In this document: one piece after another, positions 45,286 through 56,203 of the stretch
Layout of the letters: every line of letters begins with the position of its first letter
Numbering within the stretch: position 1 is the stretch's first letter
From: an uncultured Rhodospirillales bacterium
GTDB taxonomy: Bacteria; Pseudomonadota; Alphaproteobacteria; Acetobacterales; Acetobacteraceae
Length of the DNA: 64,000 nt
Assembly (NCBI GenBank): GCA_903928895.1
Contig: CAIYSR010000034.1
Coordinates: 1 to 64,000 of the forward strand
Direction: 5' to 3'
The notes under the pieces: model-generated
Databases searched by the model: none
The model's input: only the letters and a program-made list of their open reading frames with translations
What the model was told of the DNA's origin: nothing
Position numbers and translations under genes: made by a program

Positions 45286-46449
45286 ATGGCCGGTGACGGC
45301 GGACTGGAACTGACGATCCTGATGCCCTGCCTCAACGAGGCGGAGACGCTGGCGCGCTGCATCGACAAGGCGCGCGCGTTTCTCGCCCGCAGCGGCGTGG
45401 CGGGCGAGGTGGTGATCGCAGACAACGGCTCCACCGACGGCTCCCAGACCATCGCCACCGCTCATGGCGCCCAGGTGGTGGACATTCCGGCGCGCGGCTA
45501 TGGCGCCGCCCTGATCGGCGGCATCCGCGCCGCGCGCGGCCGCTACATCATCATGGGCGACAGCGACGACAGCTACGACTTCTCCCGCCTCGACGGCTTC
45601 GTGGCGCAATTGCGGGCAGGTTTTGCCTTGGTGATGGGCAATCGCTTCCTCGGCGGCATCATGCCGGGGGCGATGCCGCGCCTGCACCGCTGGCTCGGCA
45701 ACCCGGTGCTGAGCTTCATCGGCCGCCTGTTCTTCCGCTCGCCCTGCGGCGATTTCCATTGCGGCCTGCGCGGCTTCGACCGCGCCGCCATCCTCGCGCT
45801 CGACCTCCAGGCCCCCGGCATGGAATTCGCCTCCGAGATGGTGGTCAAGGCAACCCTGCGCGGCCTGCGGATGACCGAGGTGCCGACCATCCTGCACCCC
45901 GACGGACGCACGCGCCCGCCCCATTTGCGCTCCTGGCGCGACGGCTGGCGCCATCTGCGCTTCCTGCTGCTGTTCAGCCCGTCCTGGCTGTTCCTCTATC
46001 CCGGCCTCGCGCTGATGCTGGCCGGCGGGCTTGCCATGCTGTGGCTGCTGCCCGGCGCACGCAGCCTCGGCGGCGTCGCGCTCGACATTCATTCGCTGCT
46101 CTACGCCGCCACCGGGCTGCTGGTGGGGGCGCAATCGGTGTTCTTCTGGCTCTTCGCCAAGCAGTATTCGATGCGCGAAGGCATGCTGCCGGAGGACCCC
46201 GGATTCCGCCGGCTGCTCCAGCGCCTCAGCCTGGAGCGCGGACTGCTCCTCGGCGCGGCCCTCGTGGTGGCCGGCGTGGCGCTCGGCATCGCCGCCCTCG
46301 GCGACTGGGGCGCGAGCGGCTTCGGCCGGCTGGTGCCGGGCGAAACCATGCGCCTGGTGATCCCCTCGGCAACCCTGGTGCTGCTCGGCTTCCAATGCGC
46401 CTATGGCAGCTTCTTCGTCAGCGTGCTCGACATCCGGGCCTCGCGGTAG
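45286..46449 (+). CDS. Family 2 glycosyltransferase with C-terminal membrane helices
   Basis: This protein is 387 residues from the ATG at 45286, which has GCGGAG eight bases upstream (an ATG at 45265 is also possible). The GT-A domain shows ILMPCLNEAETL, VIADNGSTDGSQ and the metal-binding GDSDDSYDF. GDFHCGLRGFDR follows. From about 230, three to four membrane segments appear. It resembles dolichol/undecaprenyl-phosphate sugar transferases, which make lipid-linked sugars. It converges on a GtrA gene, a usual functional partner. Confidence 0.87.
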   Translation: MAGDGGLELTILMPCLNEAETLARCIDKARAFLARSGVAGEVVIADNGSTDGSQTIATAHGAQVVDIPARGYGAALIGGIRAARGRYIIMGDSDDSYDFSRLDGFVAQLRAGFALVMGNRFLGGIMPGAMPRLHRWLGNPVLSFIGRLFFRSPCGDFHCGLRGFDRAAILALDLQAPGMEFASEMVVKATLRGLRMTEVPTILHPDGRTRPPHLRSWRDGWRHLRFLLLFSPSWLFLYPGLALMLAGGLAMLWLLPGARSLGGVALDIHSLLYAATGLLVGAQSVFFWLFAKQYSMREGMLPEDPGFRRLLQRLSLERGLLLGAALVVAGVALGIAALGDWGASGFGRLVPGETMRLVIPSATLVLLGFQCAYGSFFVSVLDIRASR

Positions 46450-46461
46450 CGGACACCACTG

Positions 46462-46857
46462 TCACCGGAACACCATCGTCCGCGACAAATGGAAATTGAG
46501 GAACATCCCTGCCGCCGTTCCGCTCAGGATGGCGAGGATGGGATGCGCGTAGGCCGTGGGGCTCACGGTGATAAGGGTGAAGTAGGTGCCGCGGTTGATG
46601 ACGAAGCCGGCGGCATTGGCGAGCAGGAATCGCGCCCATTGCCGGTGCATCGGGCCCGCCCCCTGCCCGCGGAACGTCCACACCCGGTTGACCAGCCAGT
46701 TCGAGCTCGCCGAAGCGAAATAGGCGAATCCCCCCGCCCAGTAGAGCCCGATCGCGCCGCGCAGCCCGTAGATCGTCGCGGTCTCCACCACGAGACCGCT
46801 GGCGCCGACAAGGCCGAAACGCAGGAACTGGACAATCACCGGGGGCAGGGCGCGCAT
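46462..46857 (-). CDS. GtrA-family membrane protein
   Basis: This 131-residue protein has four hydrophobic helices and the family motifs FLRFGLVGASGLVVETA, SNWLVNRVWTFRG and FLNFHLSRTMVFR. GtrA-like proteins are thought to flip or present undecaprenyl-linked sugars. It ends 12 bp from the end of the GT2 gene on the other strand. The two probably act together in cell-surface glycosylation. Confidence 0.9.
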   Translation of the reverse strand: MRALPPVIVQFLRFGLVGASGLVVETATIYGLRGAIGLYWAGGFAYFASASSNWLVNRVWTFRGQGAGPMHRQWARFLLANAAGFVINRGTYFTLITVSPTAYAHPILAILSGTAAGMFLNFHLSRTMVFR

Positions 46858-46901
46858 GGACCCTGTCTAGGGCAAGACCGCGAAGGGGGAAATCACCACC
46901 G

Positions 46902-46958
46902 GTCAGGCACGCGGTCTGCCGTCAGCAACGCGGTTTGCAGTCAGGCACGCGGATTGCA
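46902..46958. repeat. Three tandem 19-bp repeats upstream of the dpp operon
   Basis: The units are at 46902-46920, 46921-46939 and 46940-46958. The last reads GTCAGGCACGCGGATTGCA; the other two differ from it at three and three or four positions. There is no spacer between units. They occupy the only non-coding stretch before the dpp-type operon. Confidence 0.85.
46943..46958 (+). promoter_or_regulatory. Probable sigma-54 promoter of the dpp-type operon
   Basis: AGGCACG-CGGA-TTGCA differs from the -24/-12 consensus at one base, with GG and GC ten bases apart. The first repeat unit (46905-46920) gives a second, slightly weaker match. The expected start is near 46970, about 70 bp before the first ATG. 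Confidence 0.55.
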
Positions 46959-47042
46959 AAGAGCAGGCATGGTCCGCTTGCAGAGCAGGAGGCGGACTGC
47001 CATCGTTCGCTCACCTGCAACCGGGACAAGGAGATCGAGGCC

Positions 47043-48626
47043 ATGCAACGGCGTAGTTTTCTGGCGGCGGGAGCCGCGAGCCTGGCCCTTCCCTCGATCG
47101 GGCGATCGCAGGGGGCCTCGACCCTGCGCTTCATCCCGCAGATCGACCTCGCCTTCCTCGATCCGCACTGGACCACCGCCTACGTCACCCGCAACCACTC
47201 CTACCTCGTGTTCGACACCCTGTTCGGCCAGGACGCCAACTTCAACTATACCCACCAGATGCTCTCCGGCCACGTCGTCGAGAACGACGGCAAGCTGTGG
47301 AAGCTGACGCTGCGCGACGGGCTGTGGTGGCATGACGGCGAGCGCGTGCTGGCGCGCGACTGCGTCGCCTCGATCAAGCGCTGGGCCAAGCGCGATGCCA
47401 TCGGCGGCGCGCTGATGGATGCCACCGACGAACTCTCCGCCCCCGACGACAAAACCATCGTCTTCAAGCTCAAGAAACCCTTCCCGCTGCTCCCGGATGC
47501 GCTGGGCAAGTCGCCCTCGCCGATGCCGGCGATGATGCCGGAGCGTTTGGCCAACACCGATCCGTTCAAGCAGATCACCGAGATCATCGGCTCCGGCCCC
47601 TATCGCTACGTGCAGGGCGAGCGGGTGCAGGGCGCCAAGAACGTCTATCAGCGCTTCGAGAAATACGTGCCGCGCGGCGACGGCGCGCTCGACTGGACCA
47701 GCGGTCCCAAGATCGCGCATTTCGAGCGCGTGGTCTGGACCACCATCCCCGATGCCGCCACCGCCGCCGCCGCGTTGCAGTCGGGCGAGCAGGATTGGTG
47801 GGAATACCCGGTCGCCGACCTGCAACCCAAGCTGCGCAAGGACCCCAAGATCCGCCTTGCCTTTCCCGACCCCACCGGCGGCGTCGAGATGATGCGCCCC
47901 AACCACCTCACGGCGCCGTTCAACAACCCGGCCATCCGCCGCGCCTTCCTCCACGCCATCGACCAGGCCGAGTTCATGCAGGCCATCGTCGGTGACGATC
48001 CCGCGATGTTCTACACCCCGCTCGGCATGTTCTGCCCGAAAACGCCGATGGCGAGCGAGGACGGGCTGGAGCCGTTCCGGGGCAAGCGCGACTATGCCAA
48101 GGTCAAGGAGATGCTGAAGGCGGCCGGCTATGCCGGCGAAAAGACGGTGCTGATGGTGCCGACCGACTACGTCACCCTCAAGGCGCTCGGCGACGTGATG
48201 GCCGACACCATGGGCCGCGTCGGCATCAACGTCGACTATGTCGCGACCGACTGGGGCACCATGCTGCAACGGCGCAACAAGAAGGAGCCGATCGAGCAGG
48301 GCGGCTGGTCGGCCTTCATCACCGGCTGGGCCGGCACCGATCATTTCAGCCCCCCCGCCCACATCGCGCTGCGCGGCAACGGCGACCAGCCCGGCGCCTG
48401 GCCGGGCTGGTGTGTCAGCCCCGAGCTCGAACAGATGCGCACGGCCTGGTTCGACGCGCCCGACCTCAAGGGCCAGCAGGAGATCTGCCGCAAGATGCAG
48501 GTCCAGGCGATGCACGACGTGCCCTACTTCCCGCTCGGCCAGTTCCAGACGCCCACCGCCTACCGCTCCGACATCACCGGCGTGCTGAACGGGTTCGCCA
48601 CGTTCTGGAATGTGCGCCGGGCGTAA
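47043..48626 (+). CDS. ABC substrate-binding protein, family 5 (dipeptide type), first copy
   Basis: This 527-residue periplasmic binding protein starts with a Tat-like signal (QRRSFLAAGAASLALPSIGRSQG). It has the SBP_bac_5 layout: WKLTLRDGLWWHDGERVLARDCVAS, then GSGPYRYVQGERVQG, and the C-terminal VDYVATDWGTMLQRR. It should deliver peptides, opines or other oligomers to the permease encoded downstream. It is clearly paralogous to the next gene. AAGGAG lies nine bases before the ATG. Confidence 0.92.
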   Translation: MQRRSFLAAGAASLALPSIGRSQGASTLRFIPQIDLAFLDPHWTTAYVTRNHSYLVFDTLFGQDANFNYTHQMLSGHVVENDGKLWKLTLRDGLWWHDGERVLARDCVASIKRWAKRDAIGGALMDATDELSAPDDKTIVFKLKKPFPLLPDALGKSPSPMPAMMPERLANTDPFKQITEIIGSGPYRYVQGERVQGAKNVYQRFEKYVPRGDGALDWTSGPKIAHFERVVWTTIPDAATAAAALQSGEQDWWEYPVADLQPKLRKDPKIRLAFPDPTGGVEMMRPNHLTAPFNNPAIRRAFLHAIDQAEFMQAIVGDDPAMFYTPLGMFCPKTPMASEDGLEPFRGKRDYAKVKEMLKAAGYAGEKTVLMVPTDYVTLKALGDVMADTMGRVGINVDYVATDWGTMLQRRNKKEPIEQGGWSAFITGWAGTDHFSPPAHIALRGNGDQPGAWPGWCVSPELEQMRTAWFDAPDLKGQQEICRKMQVQAMHDVPYFPLGQFQTPTAYRSDITGVLNGFATFWNVRRA

Positions 48627-48664
48627 GGCCCGGCCGACTGATCTGCTCACTTGAAGGAATGACG

Positions 48665-50254
48665 ATGAAGCGTCGGAATTTGCTGAAGACCGCCACGTTC
48701 GCGGCTGGTTCGGTGCTGGCGGCCCCCATGGTGGGCCGCGCACAGGGCAGCCGGGTGCTCAAATTCGTGCCCCAGGCCAACCTGTCCAGCATGGATGCGG
48801 TGGCAGGCACCCAGTACGTGGTCCGCAACGCCGCGATGATGGTGTGGGACACGCTCTACGGCGTGAACGCCAAGCTCGAGCCGCAGCCGCAGATGTGCGA
48901 GGGCCACGAGGCCTCGGCCGACCTCAAGACCTGGACCTTCAAGCTGCGCCCCGGCCTGAAATTCCACGACGGCGAAACCGTCACCACCCGGGACGTGCTG
49001 GCCAGCCTCAACCGCTGGATGGTGCGCGACACCATGGGCCAGATCATCAAGGCCCGGCTCGACGCACCCGAGGCGCTCGACGACCGGAGCTTCCGCTTCC
49101 GCCTCAACAAGCCGTTCAGCAAAATGCTGTTCGCGCTGGGCAAGAACAACGCGCCGATGGCCCTGATCATGCCCGAGCGCATCGCCAGGACCGATCCGTT
49201 CAAGCTGATCAGCGAATATGTCGGCTCCGGCCCGATGAAGTTCAACACCGCCGAATGGGTGCCGGGCTCGAAGGCGGTGTTCGATAAATTCGCCGATTAT
49301 CCCGTCCGCCCCGAGGCCGGCGAGTGGCTGGCGGGCGGCAAGCGGATGTATTTCGACCGCATCGAGTGGATCATCCCCTCCGATGCCGCCACCGCCGGCG
49401 CCGCGCTGCAGAACGGCGAGGTCGACTGGTGGGAGACCCCGCTGCCCGACCTCATTCCCCTGCTCAAGCGCAACCGCAACGTCGCCATGGATATCGCCGA
49501 CCCGTTCGGCAATATCGGCTCGCTCCGCTTCAATCATCTGCAACCACCGTTCAACGACGTCCGCGCCCGCCGCGCGGTGCTGATGGCGCTGAGCCAGGCC
49601 GACTACATGCAGGCCGTGGTCGGCGACAATCCCGATCTGTGGAAGGAAAGCGCCAGCTTCTTCACCCCCGGCGCCACCGGCTACACCGAGGACGGCGGCG
49701 ACATCCTCAAGGGCAAGCGCGACATCGAGGGCGCCCGCAAGCTGCTTGCCGAGGCCGGCCTGCTCGGCGCCAAGGTCACCTTGGTGGTGGCGATGGATGT
49801 CGCGATCACCAAGGCCGAAGGCGAGGTGACGGCCGATCTGCTCAAAAAAATCGGCTTCGATGTCGATTTCGTCGCCACCGACTGGGGCACCGTCGGCGCG
49901 CGGCGCGCCAAGAAGGACCCGCCGGCCCAGGGCGGCTGGAACATCTTCCACACCTGGCACGCCGGCGCCGACTGCATCAACCCTGCCCCCTACACCGCAC
50001 TCGACGCCGGCGGCGACAAGGCCTGGTTCGGCTGGCCCAAGTCCGACGCCGTGCAGGCCGGCATCGCCGCCTGGTACGACGCCCCCGATGCCGCCGCCGA
50101 GAAAGCCGCGCTGGCTTCCATCAACAAAGCCAGCTTCGACTACGCCACCTACGGGCCGACCGGCTTCTTCCTCATGTACCAGGCTTGGCGCACCAACATC
50201 TCCGGCATTGTCAAAGCGCCCTTCCCGGTGTTCTGGGGTGTTCAGAAGACCTGA
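48665..50254 (+). CDS. ABC substrate-binding protein, family 5 (dipeptide type), second copy
   Basis: This 529-residue paralogue of the preceding protein shares GE(V/Q)DWWE(T/Y)P, GSGP(M/Y) and VATDWGT segments and also carries a twin-arginine-like signal (KRRNLLKTATFAAGSVLAAPMVGRAQG). Two ATGs six bases apart are possible; the one at 48665 has GAAGGA at the better distance. The differing ligand-lobe residues suggest the two copies widen the substrate range of one transporter. Confidence 0.92.
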   Translation: MKRRNLLKTATFAAGSVLAAPMVGRAQGSRVLKFVPQANLSSMDAVAGTQYVVRNAAMMVWDTLYGVNAKLEPQPQMCEGHEASADLKTWTFKLRPGLKFHDGETVTTRDVLASLNRWMVRDTMGQIIKARLDAPEALDDRSFRFRLNKPFSKMLFALGKNNAPMALIMPERIARTDPFKLISEYVGSGPMKFNTAEWVPGSKAVFDKFADYPVRPEAGEWLAGGKRMYFDRIEWIIPSDAATAGAALQNGEVDWWETPLPDLIPLLKRNRNVAMDIADPFGNIGSLRFNHLQPPFNDVRARRAVLMALSQADYMQAVVGDNPDLWKESASFFTPGATGYTEDGGDILKGKRDIEGARKLLAEAGLLGAKVTLVVAMDVAITKAEGEVTADLLKKIGFDVDFVATDWGTVGARRAKKDPPAQGGWNIFHTWHAGADCINPAPYTALDAGGDKAWFGWPKSDAVQAGIAAWYDAPDAAAEKAALASINKASFDYATYGPTGFFLMYQAWRTNISGIVKAPFPVFWGVQKT

Positions 50255-50307
50255 TCTGGGCTGTAGTGCCGAAACCGTGATCCACCAGGAAGGGACGAAG
50301 CAGCCTC

Positions 50308-51249
50308 ATGTTCGCCTACGCCATCAGGCGCATCATCGCGACCATCCCGGTCATGGCGATCGTCGCGCTCTTCGTCTTCAGCCTGCTCTACATCGCACCG
50401 GGAGACCCGGCGGCGATCATCGCGGGCGATCAGGCCACCCCGGCCGACGTGGAGCGCATCCGCGCCTCCCTCGGACTTGACCGCCCGTTCCTGATCCGCT
50501 TCGGCGAATGGCTCTGGAACGTGCTCAACGGCGATCTCGGGGTCTCGATCTTCACCAACCTGCCGGTCCGCCACATGATCGCCCAGCGGGTGGAGCCGAC
50601 GCTGTCGCTGATGCTCCTCACCCTGACCTTCGCCATCTCCTTCGCCGTGCCGATGGGCGTGGTGGCGGCGTGGAAACAGGGCAAGTGGATCGACCGCATC
50701 GTCATGGTGGTCGCGGTGATGGGCTTCTCGGTGCCGGTCTTCGTGGTCGGCTACGTCCTCGCCTACACCTTCGCGCTTCAGCTCGACTGGTTCCCGGTGC
50801 AGGGCTACACCCCGATCTCCCAGGGTTTCGGCCCCTGGATCAACAACCTCGCTTTGCCCGCGATCGCCCTCGGCAGCGCCTTCATCGCGCTGCTCGCCCG
50901 CATCACCCGCGCCACCATGCTCGAGGTGCTAAGCCAGGACTATGTCCGCACCGCCAAGGCCAAGGGCGTCGGCCAGCGCGAAATCCTGTTCGTCCACGGG
51001 CTGAAAAACGCCGCCGTGCCGATCGTCACCATCATCGGCCTCGGCTTCGCCGGCCTGATCGGCGGCGCCGTGGTCACCGAGAGCGTCTTCGCCATCCCCG
51101 GCGTCGGCCGCCTCGTGGTCGATGCCATCCTGCGGCGCGACTACCCGGTGATCCAGGGCGTCGTGCTGATGTTCTCCTTCGTCTATGTCATCGTGAACCT
51201 GTGTGTGGACCTGCTCTACACCGTGTTCGATCCGAGGATTCGTTACTGA
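50308..51249 (+). CDS. Dipeptide/oligopeptide-type ABC permease (DppB-like)
   Basis: This 313-residue inner-membrane permease has an N-terminal helix ([31 protein letters not shown]), typical of DppB/OppB. The ATPase-contact loop [30 protein letters not shown] is present. The next gene starts inside its stop (TGATG). Confidence 0.93.
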   Translation: MFAYAIRRIIATIPVMAIVALFVFSLLYIAPGDPAAIIAGDQATPADVERIRASLGLDRPFLIRFGEWLWNVLNGDLGVSIFTNLPVRHMIAQRVEPTLSLMLLTLTFAISFAVPMGVVAAWKQGKWIDRIVMVVAVMGFSVPVFVVGYVLAYTFALQLDWFPVQGYTPISQGFGPWINNLALPAIALGSAFIALLARITRATMLEVLSQDYVRTAKAKGVGQREILFVHGLKNAAVPIVTIIGLGFAGLIGGAVVTESVFAIPGVGRLVVDAILRRDYPVIQGVVLMFSFVYVIVNLCVDLLYTVFDPRIRY

Positions 51250-52205
51250 TGAGCGCGACAATCTCAGGCATCACCGCCGCGCCGGACCTCGGCGAGGTAC
51301 TCCCTCCACGCAAGGCGCGCGGCCGCGTCGGCATGTTCATCCACCGCCACCCGACGATTTTCGTCGGCGGCCTGCTGCTGAGCATCATTCTGTGCATCGG
51401 CATCTTCGCCCCCTTCCTCGGCACGGTGGACCCCACCGCCCTCGCCCCGGCCCGGCGCACCCGCCCGCCGCCGGATATCTTCGCCTGGACCGGCTACTGG
51501 CTCGGCCTCGACAAGAAGCCGCCCGCGGTGCAGTTCCTCTTTGGCTCCGACATGCTCGGCCGCGACGTCTATTCGCGCGTGCTCTACGGCACCCAGATCT
51601 CGCTGCTCGTCGGCTTTTCCGTCGCCGTCGTCGCCTCGGTGATCGGCATGTTCATCGGCCTGACCTCCGGCTTCATCCGCTCGGTCGACACCGTGGTGAT
51701 GCGGGTGATGGATGGGCTGCAATCCATCCCCGGCATCCTGCTCGCCATCGCCCTGATGGCGCTGACCCGGGCCTCGGTGCAGAACGTGATCGCCGCCATC
51801 GCCGTCACCCAGATCCCCCCCGTCGCCCGACTGGTCCGCTCGGTGGTGCTCACCCTGCGCGAGCAGCCCTATGTCGAGGCCGCGGTGGCCGCCGGCACCC
51901 GCATGCCGATGATCATCCTCAAGCACATCCTGCCCAACACCCTCGCCCCGGTCTCGGTGCAGGCCACCTTCATCTGCGCCTCCGCCATGCTCACCGAGGC
52001 CACGCTCTCCTTCATCGGCGCCGGCACCCCGCCGATCATCCCCTCCTGGGGCAACATCATGGCCGAGGGCCGCGCGCTCTGGCAGGTCAAGCCCTATATC
52101 GTGTTCTTCCCCGCCGCCTTCCTGTCGGTGACGGTGCTGGCGGTGAACCTGCTCGGCGATGGTCTGCGCGATGCGCTCGACCCGCGGCTGGCGAAGCGGA
52201 TCTGA
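51249..52205 (+). CDS. Dipeptide/oligopeptide-type ABC permease (DppC-like)
   Basis: This 318-residue inner-membrane permease has a cytoplasmic N-terminal tail, [25 protein letters not shown] (typical DppC), and [31 protein letters not shown], the ATPase-contact loop. It shares one base with the dppB-like stop and starts with ATG at 51249. The partner ATPases follow. Confidence 0.93.
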   Translation: MSATISGITAAPDLGEVLPPRKARGRVGMFIHRHPTIFVGGLLLSIILCIGIFAPFLGTVDPTALAPARRTRPPPDIFAWTGYWLGLDKKPPAVQFLFGSDMLGRDVYSRVLYGTQISLLVGFSVAVVASVIGMFIGLTSGFIRSVDTVVMRVMDGLQSIPGILLAIALMALTRASVQNVIAAIAVTQIPPVARLVRSVVLTLREQPYVEAAVAAGTRMPMIILKHILPNTLAPVSVQATFICASAMLTEATLSFIGAGTPPIIPSWGNIMAEGRALWQVKPYIVFFPAAFLSVTVLAVNLLGDGLRDALDPRLAKRI

Positions 52206-52210
52206 TCAAG

Positions 52211-53196
<986 letters not shown>

Positions 53197-53200
<4 letters not shown>

Positions 53201-54192
53201 GCACCACCATGAAGCCCCTGCTCGAAGTCAACGCGCTCAAAAAGCACTTCCCGCTCAAGGGCGGCCTGTTCGGCGGCAAGCGCGGCAATGTCTACGCCGT
53301 CGACGGCGTCTCCTTCGCGATCTCCAAGGGCGAAACCCTTTCGCTCGTCGGCGAATCCGGCTGCGGCAAATCCACCGTCGGCAAAGCCATCCTGCGGCTG
53401 TTCCCGATCACCGACGGCGAGGTCTTCCTCGACGGCGAGCGCATCGACAACGTCTCCGCCGCCAAACTCCGCCCGATGCGCCGGCGCGTCCAGGTCGTCT
53501 TCCAAGACCCGTTCTCCTCGCTCAACCCGCGCCAGCGCGTCCGCGACATCATCGCCGAGCCCATCCTGAACTTCGAAAGCGGCCTCTCCTCGTCGCAAAT
53601 CGACGACCGGGTCGCAGCGCTGATGGACAAGGTGCGCCTGCCGCGCGATGCCATGCGCCGTTGGCCCCATGAATTCTCCGGCGGCCAGCGCCAGCGCATC
53701 GGCATCGCCCGCGCCCTCGCCCCGGGCTCGGACCTGATCATCTGCGACGAAGCGGTCTCGGCGCTGGACGTCTCGGTCAAGGCGCAGATCATCAACCTGC
53801 TGTCGGACCTGCAGGACGAACTCGGCCTCGCGCTGCTCTTCATCAGCCACGACCTCGCCATCGTCGAGCACCTCACCCACCGCGTCGCGGTGATGTATCT
53901 CGGCAAGATCGTCGAGGTCGCGGATCGCGGCACCCTGTTCGCCACGCCCCACCATCCCTACACCCGCGCCTTGCTCTCCGCCGTGCCGGTGCCGGACCCC
54001 ACCGCGCCGCGCAACCGGATCATCCTCAAAGGCGACGTCCCCAGCCCGATCAACCCGCCCTCGGGCTGCCGCTTCCACACCCGCTGCCCCTTCGTCTTCG
54101 ACCGCTGCCGCAGCGAGGAACCGCAACTGCGCAAAGTCGCCACCGGCGCGATGTCGGCGTGCCACCTCGACGAGGTACCCAGCATCGCCTGA
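53197..54192 (+). CDS. Dipeptide-type ABC ATP-binding protein (DppF-like)
   Basis: This 331-residue ATPase has Walker [24 protein letters not shown], signature FSGGQRQR and Walker [15 protein letters not shown]; the C-terminus has [15 protein letters not shown]. It completes the transporter. Its Walker B/D-loop reads DEAVSALD where most have DEPTSALD, as is common in DppF. The hairpin repeat begins four bases after its stop. Confidence 0.93.
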
Positions 54193-54195
54193 CCC

Positions 54196-54278
54196 CAACG
54201 GATGGAAGTTTTTTGCTTCTTTTTTTCAAAAAAGAAGCGCTTCCTTTTTTGAAAAAAAGGAACAAAAAACTTTATTCC
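54196..54278. repeat. AT-rich hairpin pair, back-to-back arrangement
   Basis: A minus-oriented copy (54196-54244: AACGGAT, AAGTTTTTTGCTTC and its complement) is followed directly by a plus-oriented copy (54241-54278: TTCCTTTTTTGAAAAAAAGGAA, then CAAAAAACTTTATTCC). The two hairpins share GCGCTTCC. They should terminate the dpp operon. Confidence 0.85.
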
Positions 54279-54347
54279 TGCGACGCTGATCGGCAATATC
54301 GACCAGCGCGTCGAGCGTTGCGGCGGTGTGGAGCGGGGGGAACTCGA

Positions 54348-55043
54348 ATGCGATCAATCGCATGGGTGCTGGCGGTGGTTGGACTCCTGGCTGCCACACC
54401 AGGGCGGGCCGAGGTCATCACCGGCGGCTATACCGCGGTGGTGACGCAACAGGGCGGCGATGTGCAGGCCATCTTCGGCGTCGCTTCAATTCTCGGTGAC
54501 GCGATCACCGGCAGCTACAGCTACGACACTTCGGCCTTCGGAACCTCAGGCGATTGCGGGGCCGGCTGCGCGCAATGGGACAGCACGACAGGAACGCTGC
54601 CGAACGGGTCGATCACGATGAGCCAGACCCTCGCCGGCCTCACCTTCACCGTGAACGGGCTTTACTATAACGGCCTGCTGCTGGGCAATTCGAACGTGCC
54701 GGGGAACTGGGCCTACGGTGCCAACAGCAGCGGCTGGACCCAGACGCTACAGATGTGGAGCGAGCAAAATACCTCTTTTGCGACCGTCGATGCGATCACC
54801 ATCAACATCGGGCGAACCGACCAGGCGCTGACTCTGGTCGATCCGGGACTGACGCCGGGCGGCGCCATCAATCTCGCCGCGGCGGCCAATCAATCCAATG
54901 GCAGCAACTGGGCGACCGCCGCCGGGGCGGCAAGTTGGAATTTCACGATCGACACCACCCCGGTGCCCGAACCCGGCAGCCTGGCGCTCCTGGCGACCAG
55001 CCTCGCGCTGCTCCCGCGCCGCCGCAGACAGCAACAGGGGTGA
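54348..55043 (+). CDS. PEP-CTERM sorting-domain protein
   Basis: This 231-residue exported protein has a signal peptide at the N-terminus (SIAWVLAVVGLLAATPGRA-EV), a Ser/Gly/Thr/Asn-rich body, and a C-terminus VPEPGSLALLATSLALLPRRRR. That tail is the tripartite PEP-CTERM signal (VPEP motif, helix, basic end) recognised by exosortases, which place such proteins on the cell surface or in the exopolysaccharide matrix. GGGGGG lies about eight bases before the ATG. No exosortase gene is in the window. Confidence 0.85.
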   Translation: MRSIAWVLAVVGLLAATPGRAEVITGGYTAVVTQQGGDVQAIFGVASILGDAITGSYSYDTSAFGTSGDCGAGCAQWDSTTGTLPNGSITMSQTLAGLTFTVNGLYYNGLLLGNSNVPGNWAYGANSSGWTQTLQMWSEQNTSFATVDAITINIGRTDQALTLVDPGLTPGGAINLAAAANQSNGSNWATAAGAASWNFTIDTTPVPEPGSLALLATSLALLPRRRRQQQG

Positions 55044-55089
55044 CGCGCTTTCCTTTTTCTTCGAAAACAAAAAAGCGCCCCCGTTCAAG

Positions 55090-55407
55090 TCAAGGAAAAG
55101 GGATCGCCCCCGGCCGCTTGATCTCGATCTCGACGAACGCCACCGGATGCTCCGAGCCGTTCATCACATCGTGCTGCACCCCGGACGGCCGGTCGTAGCA
55201 ATCCCCCGCCTTCATCACGCTCTCGCCGATCGCCGTGCCGTCATGCCGCCGCAGCACCCCATCGGTCAGCATGACCACGAAATACGGCCAGCCATGGGTG
55301 TGCCAGCCCGTCACCGCCCCGGGCGCAAAATCCCATCGCGTGATCCGCACATCGTCGTCGTCGCGCTGAACCGTGGGCACGGCGGGAATGGTGCAGACAA
55401 AGGCCAT
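55090..55407 (-). CDS. Small cupin-domain protein
   Basis: This 105-residue single-domain cupin has GWHTHGWPYFVVMLTDG (metal-binding HTH with a late Glu/Tyr-type region) and KAGDCYDRPSGVQHDVMNGSEHP, matching cupin motifs 1 and 2. GAGGAG lies directly before a first ATG (55413) and six bases before a second (55407); the latter is the better start. The ligand is unknown. It is divergent from coxS. Confidence 0.83.
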   Translation of the reverse strand: MAFVCTIPAVPTVQRDDDDVRITRWDFAPGAVTGWHTHGWPYFVVMLTDGVLRRHDGTAIGESVMKAGDCYDRPSGVQHDVMNGSEHPVAFVEIEIKRPGAIPFP

Positions 55408-55645
55408 GATCATCTCCTCGGCACGAACGAAGCTGAGCCTACCCCATTTCCCCGCCGCTGCCTCCCCCCCTCCCCCGCCAAATTCGTTGCGTCCTCACTA
55501 TTCCCTTCCGTATATCGTGGGCCTGAAATTTCAAACACTTGTGCTTGACCCGGGCCGCAGCGGATGACACCTTCCCGCCACGCGCTCGAGCCCCAAGGGC
55601 CCCGCGCCCAGCACTCTGGCCTGAACCCAGAAGGGGGAGAAAACA

Positions 55646-56131
<486 letters not shown>

Positions 56132-56203
56132 AGCGCCTGCGCCTCATCACCGACGAGCAAGAGTGCGCGCACCCCCGATGTAGCGCGCCACAGGGGAAAC
56201 GAC

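Noticed and set aside
46902-46958. CRISPR or iteron origin
   Set aside because: Only three units without spacers, no replication or cas gene nearby; the promoter explanation fits.
55050-55082. Further member of the AT-rich hairpin family after the PEP-CTERM gene
   Set aside because: GCGCTTT and AAAAAAGCGC can pair, but the core and tail differ too much from the other copies.
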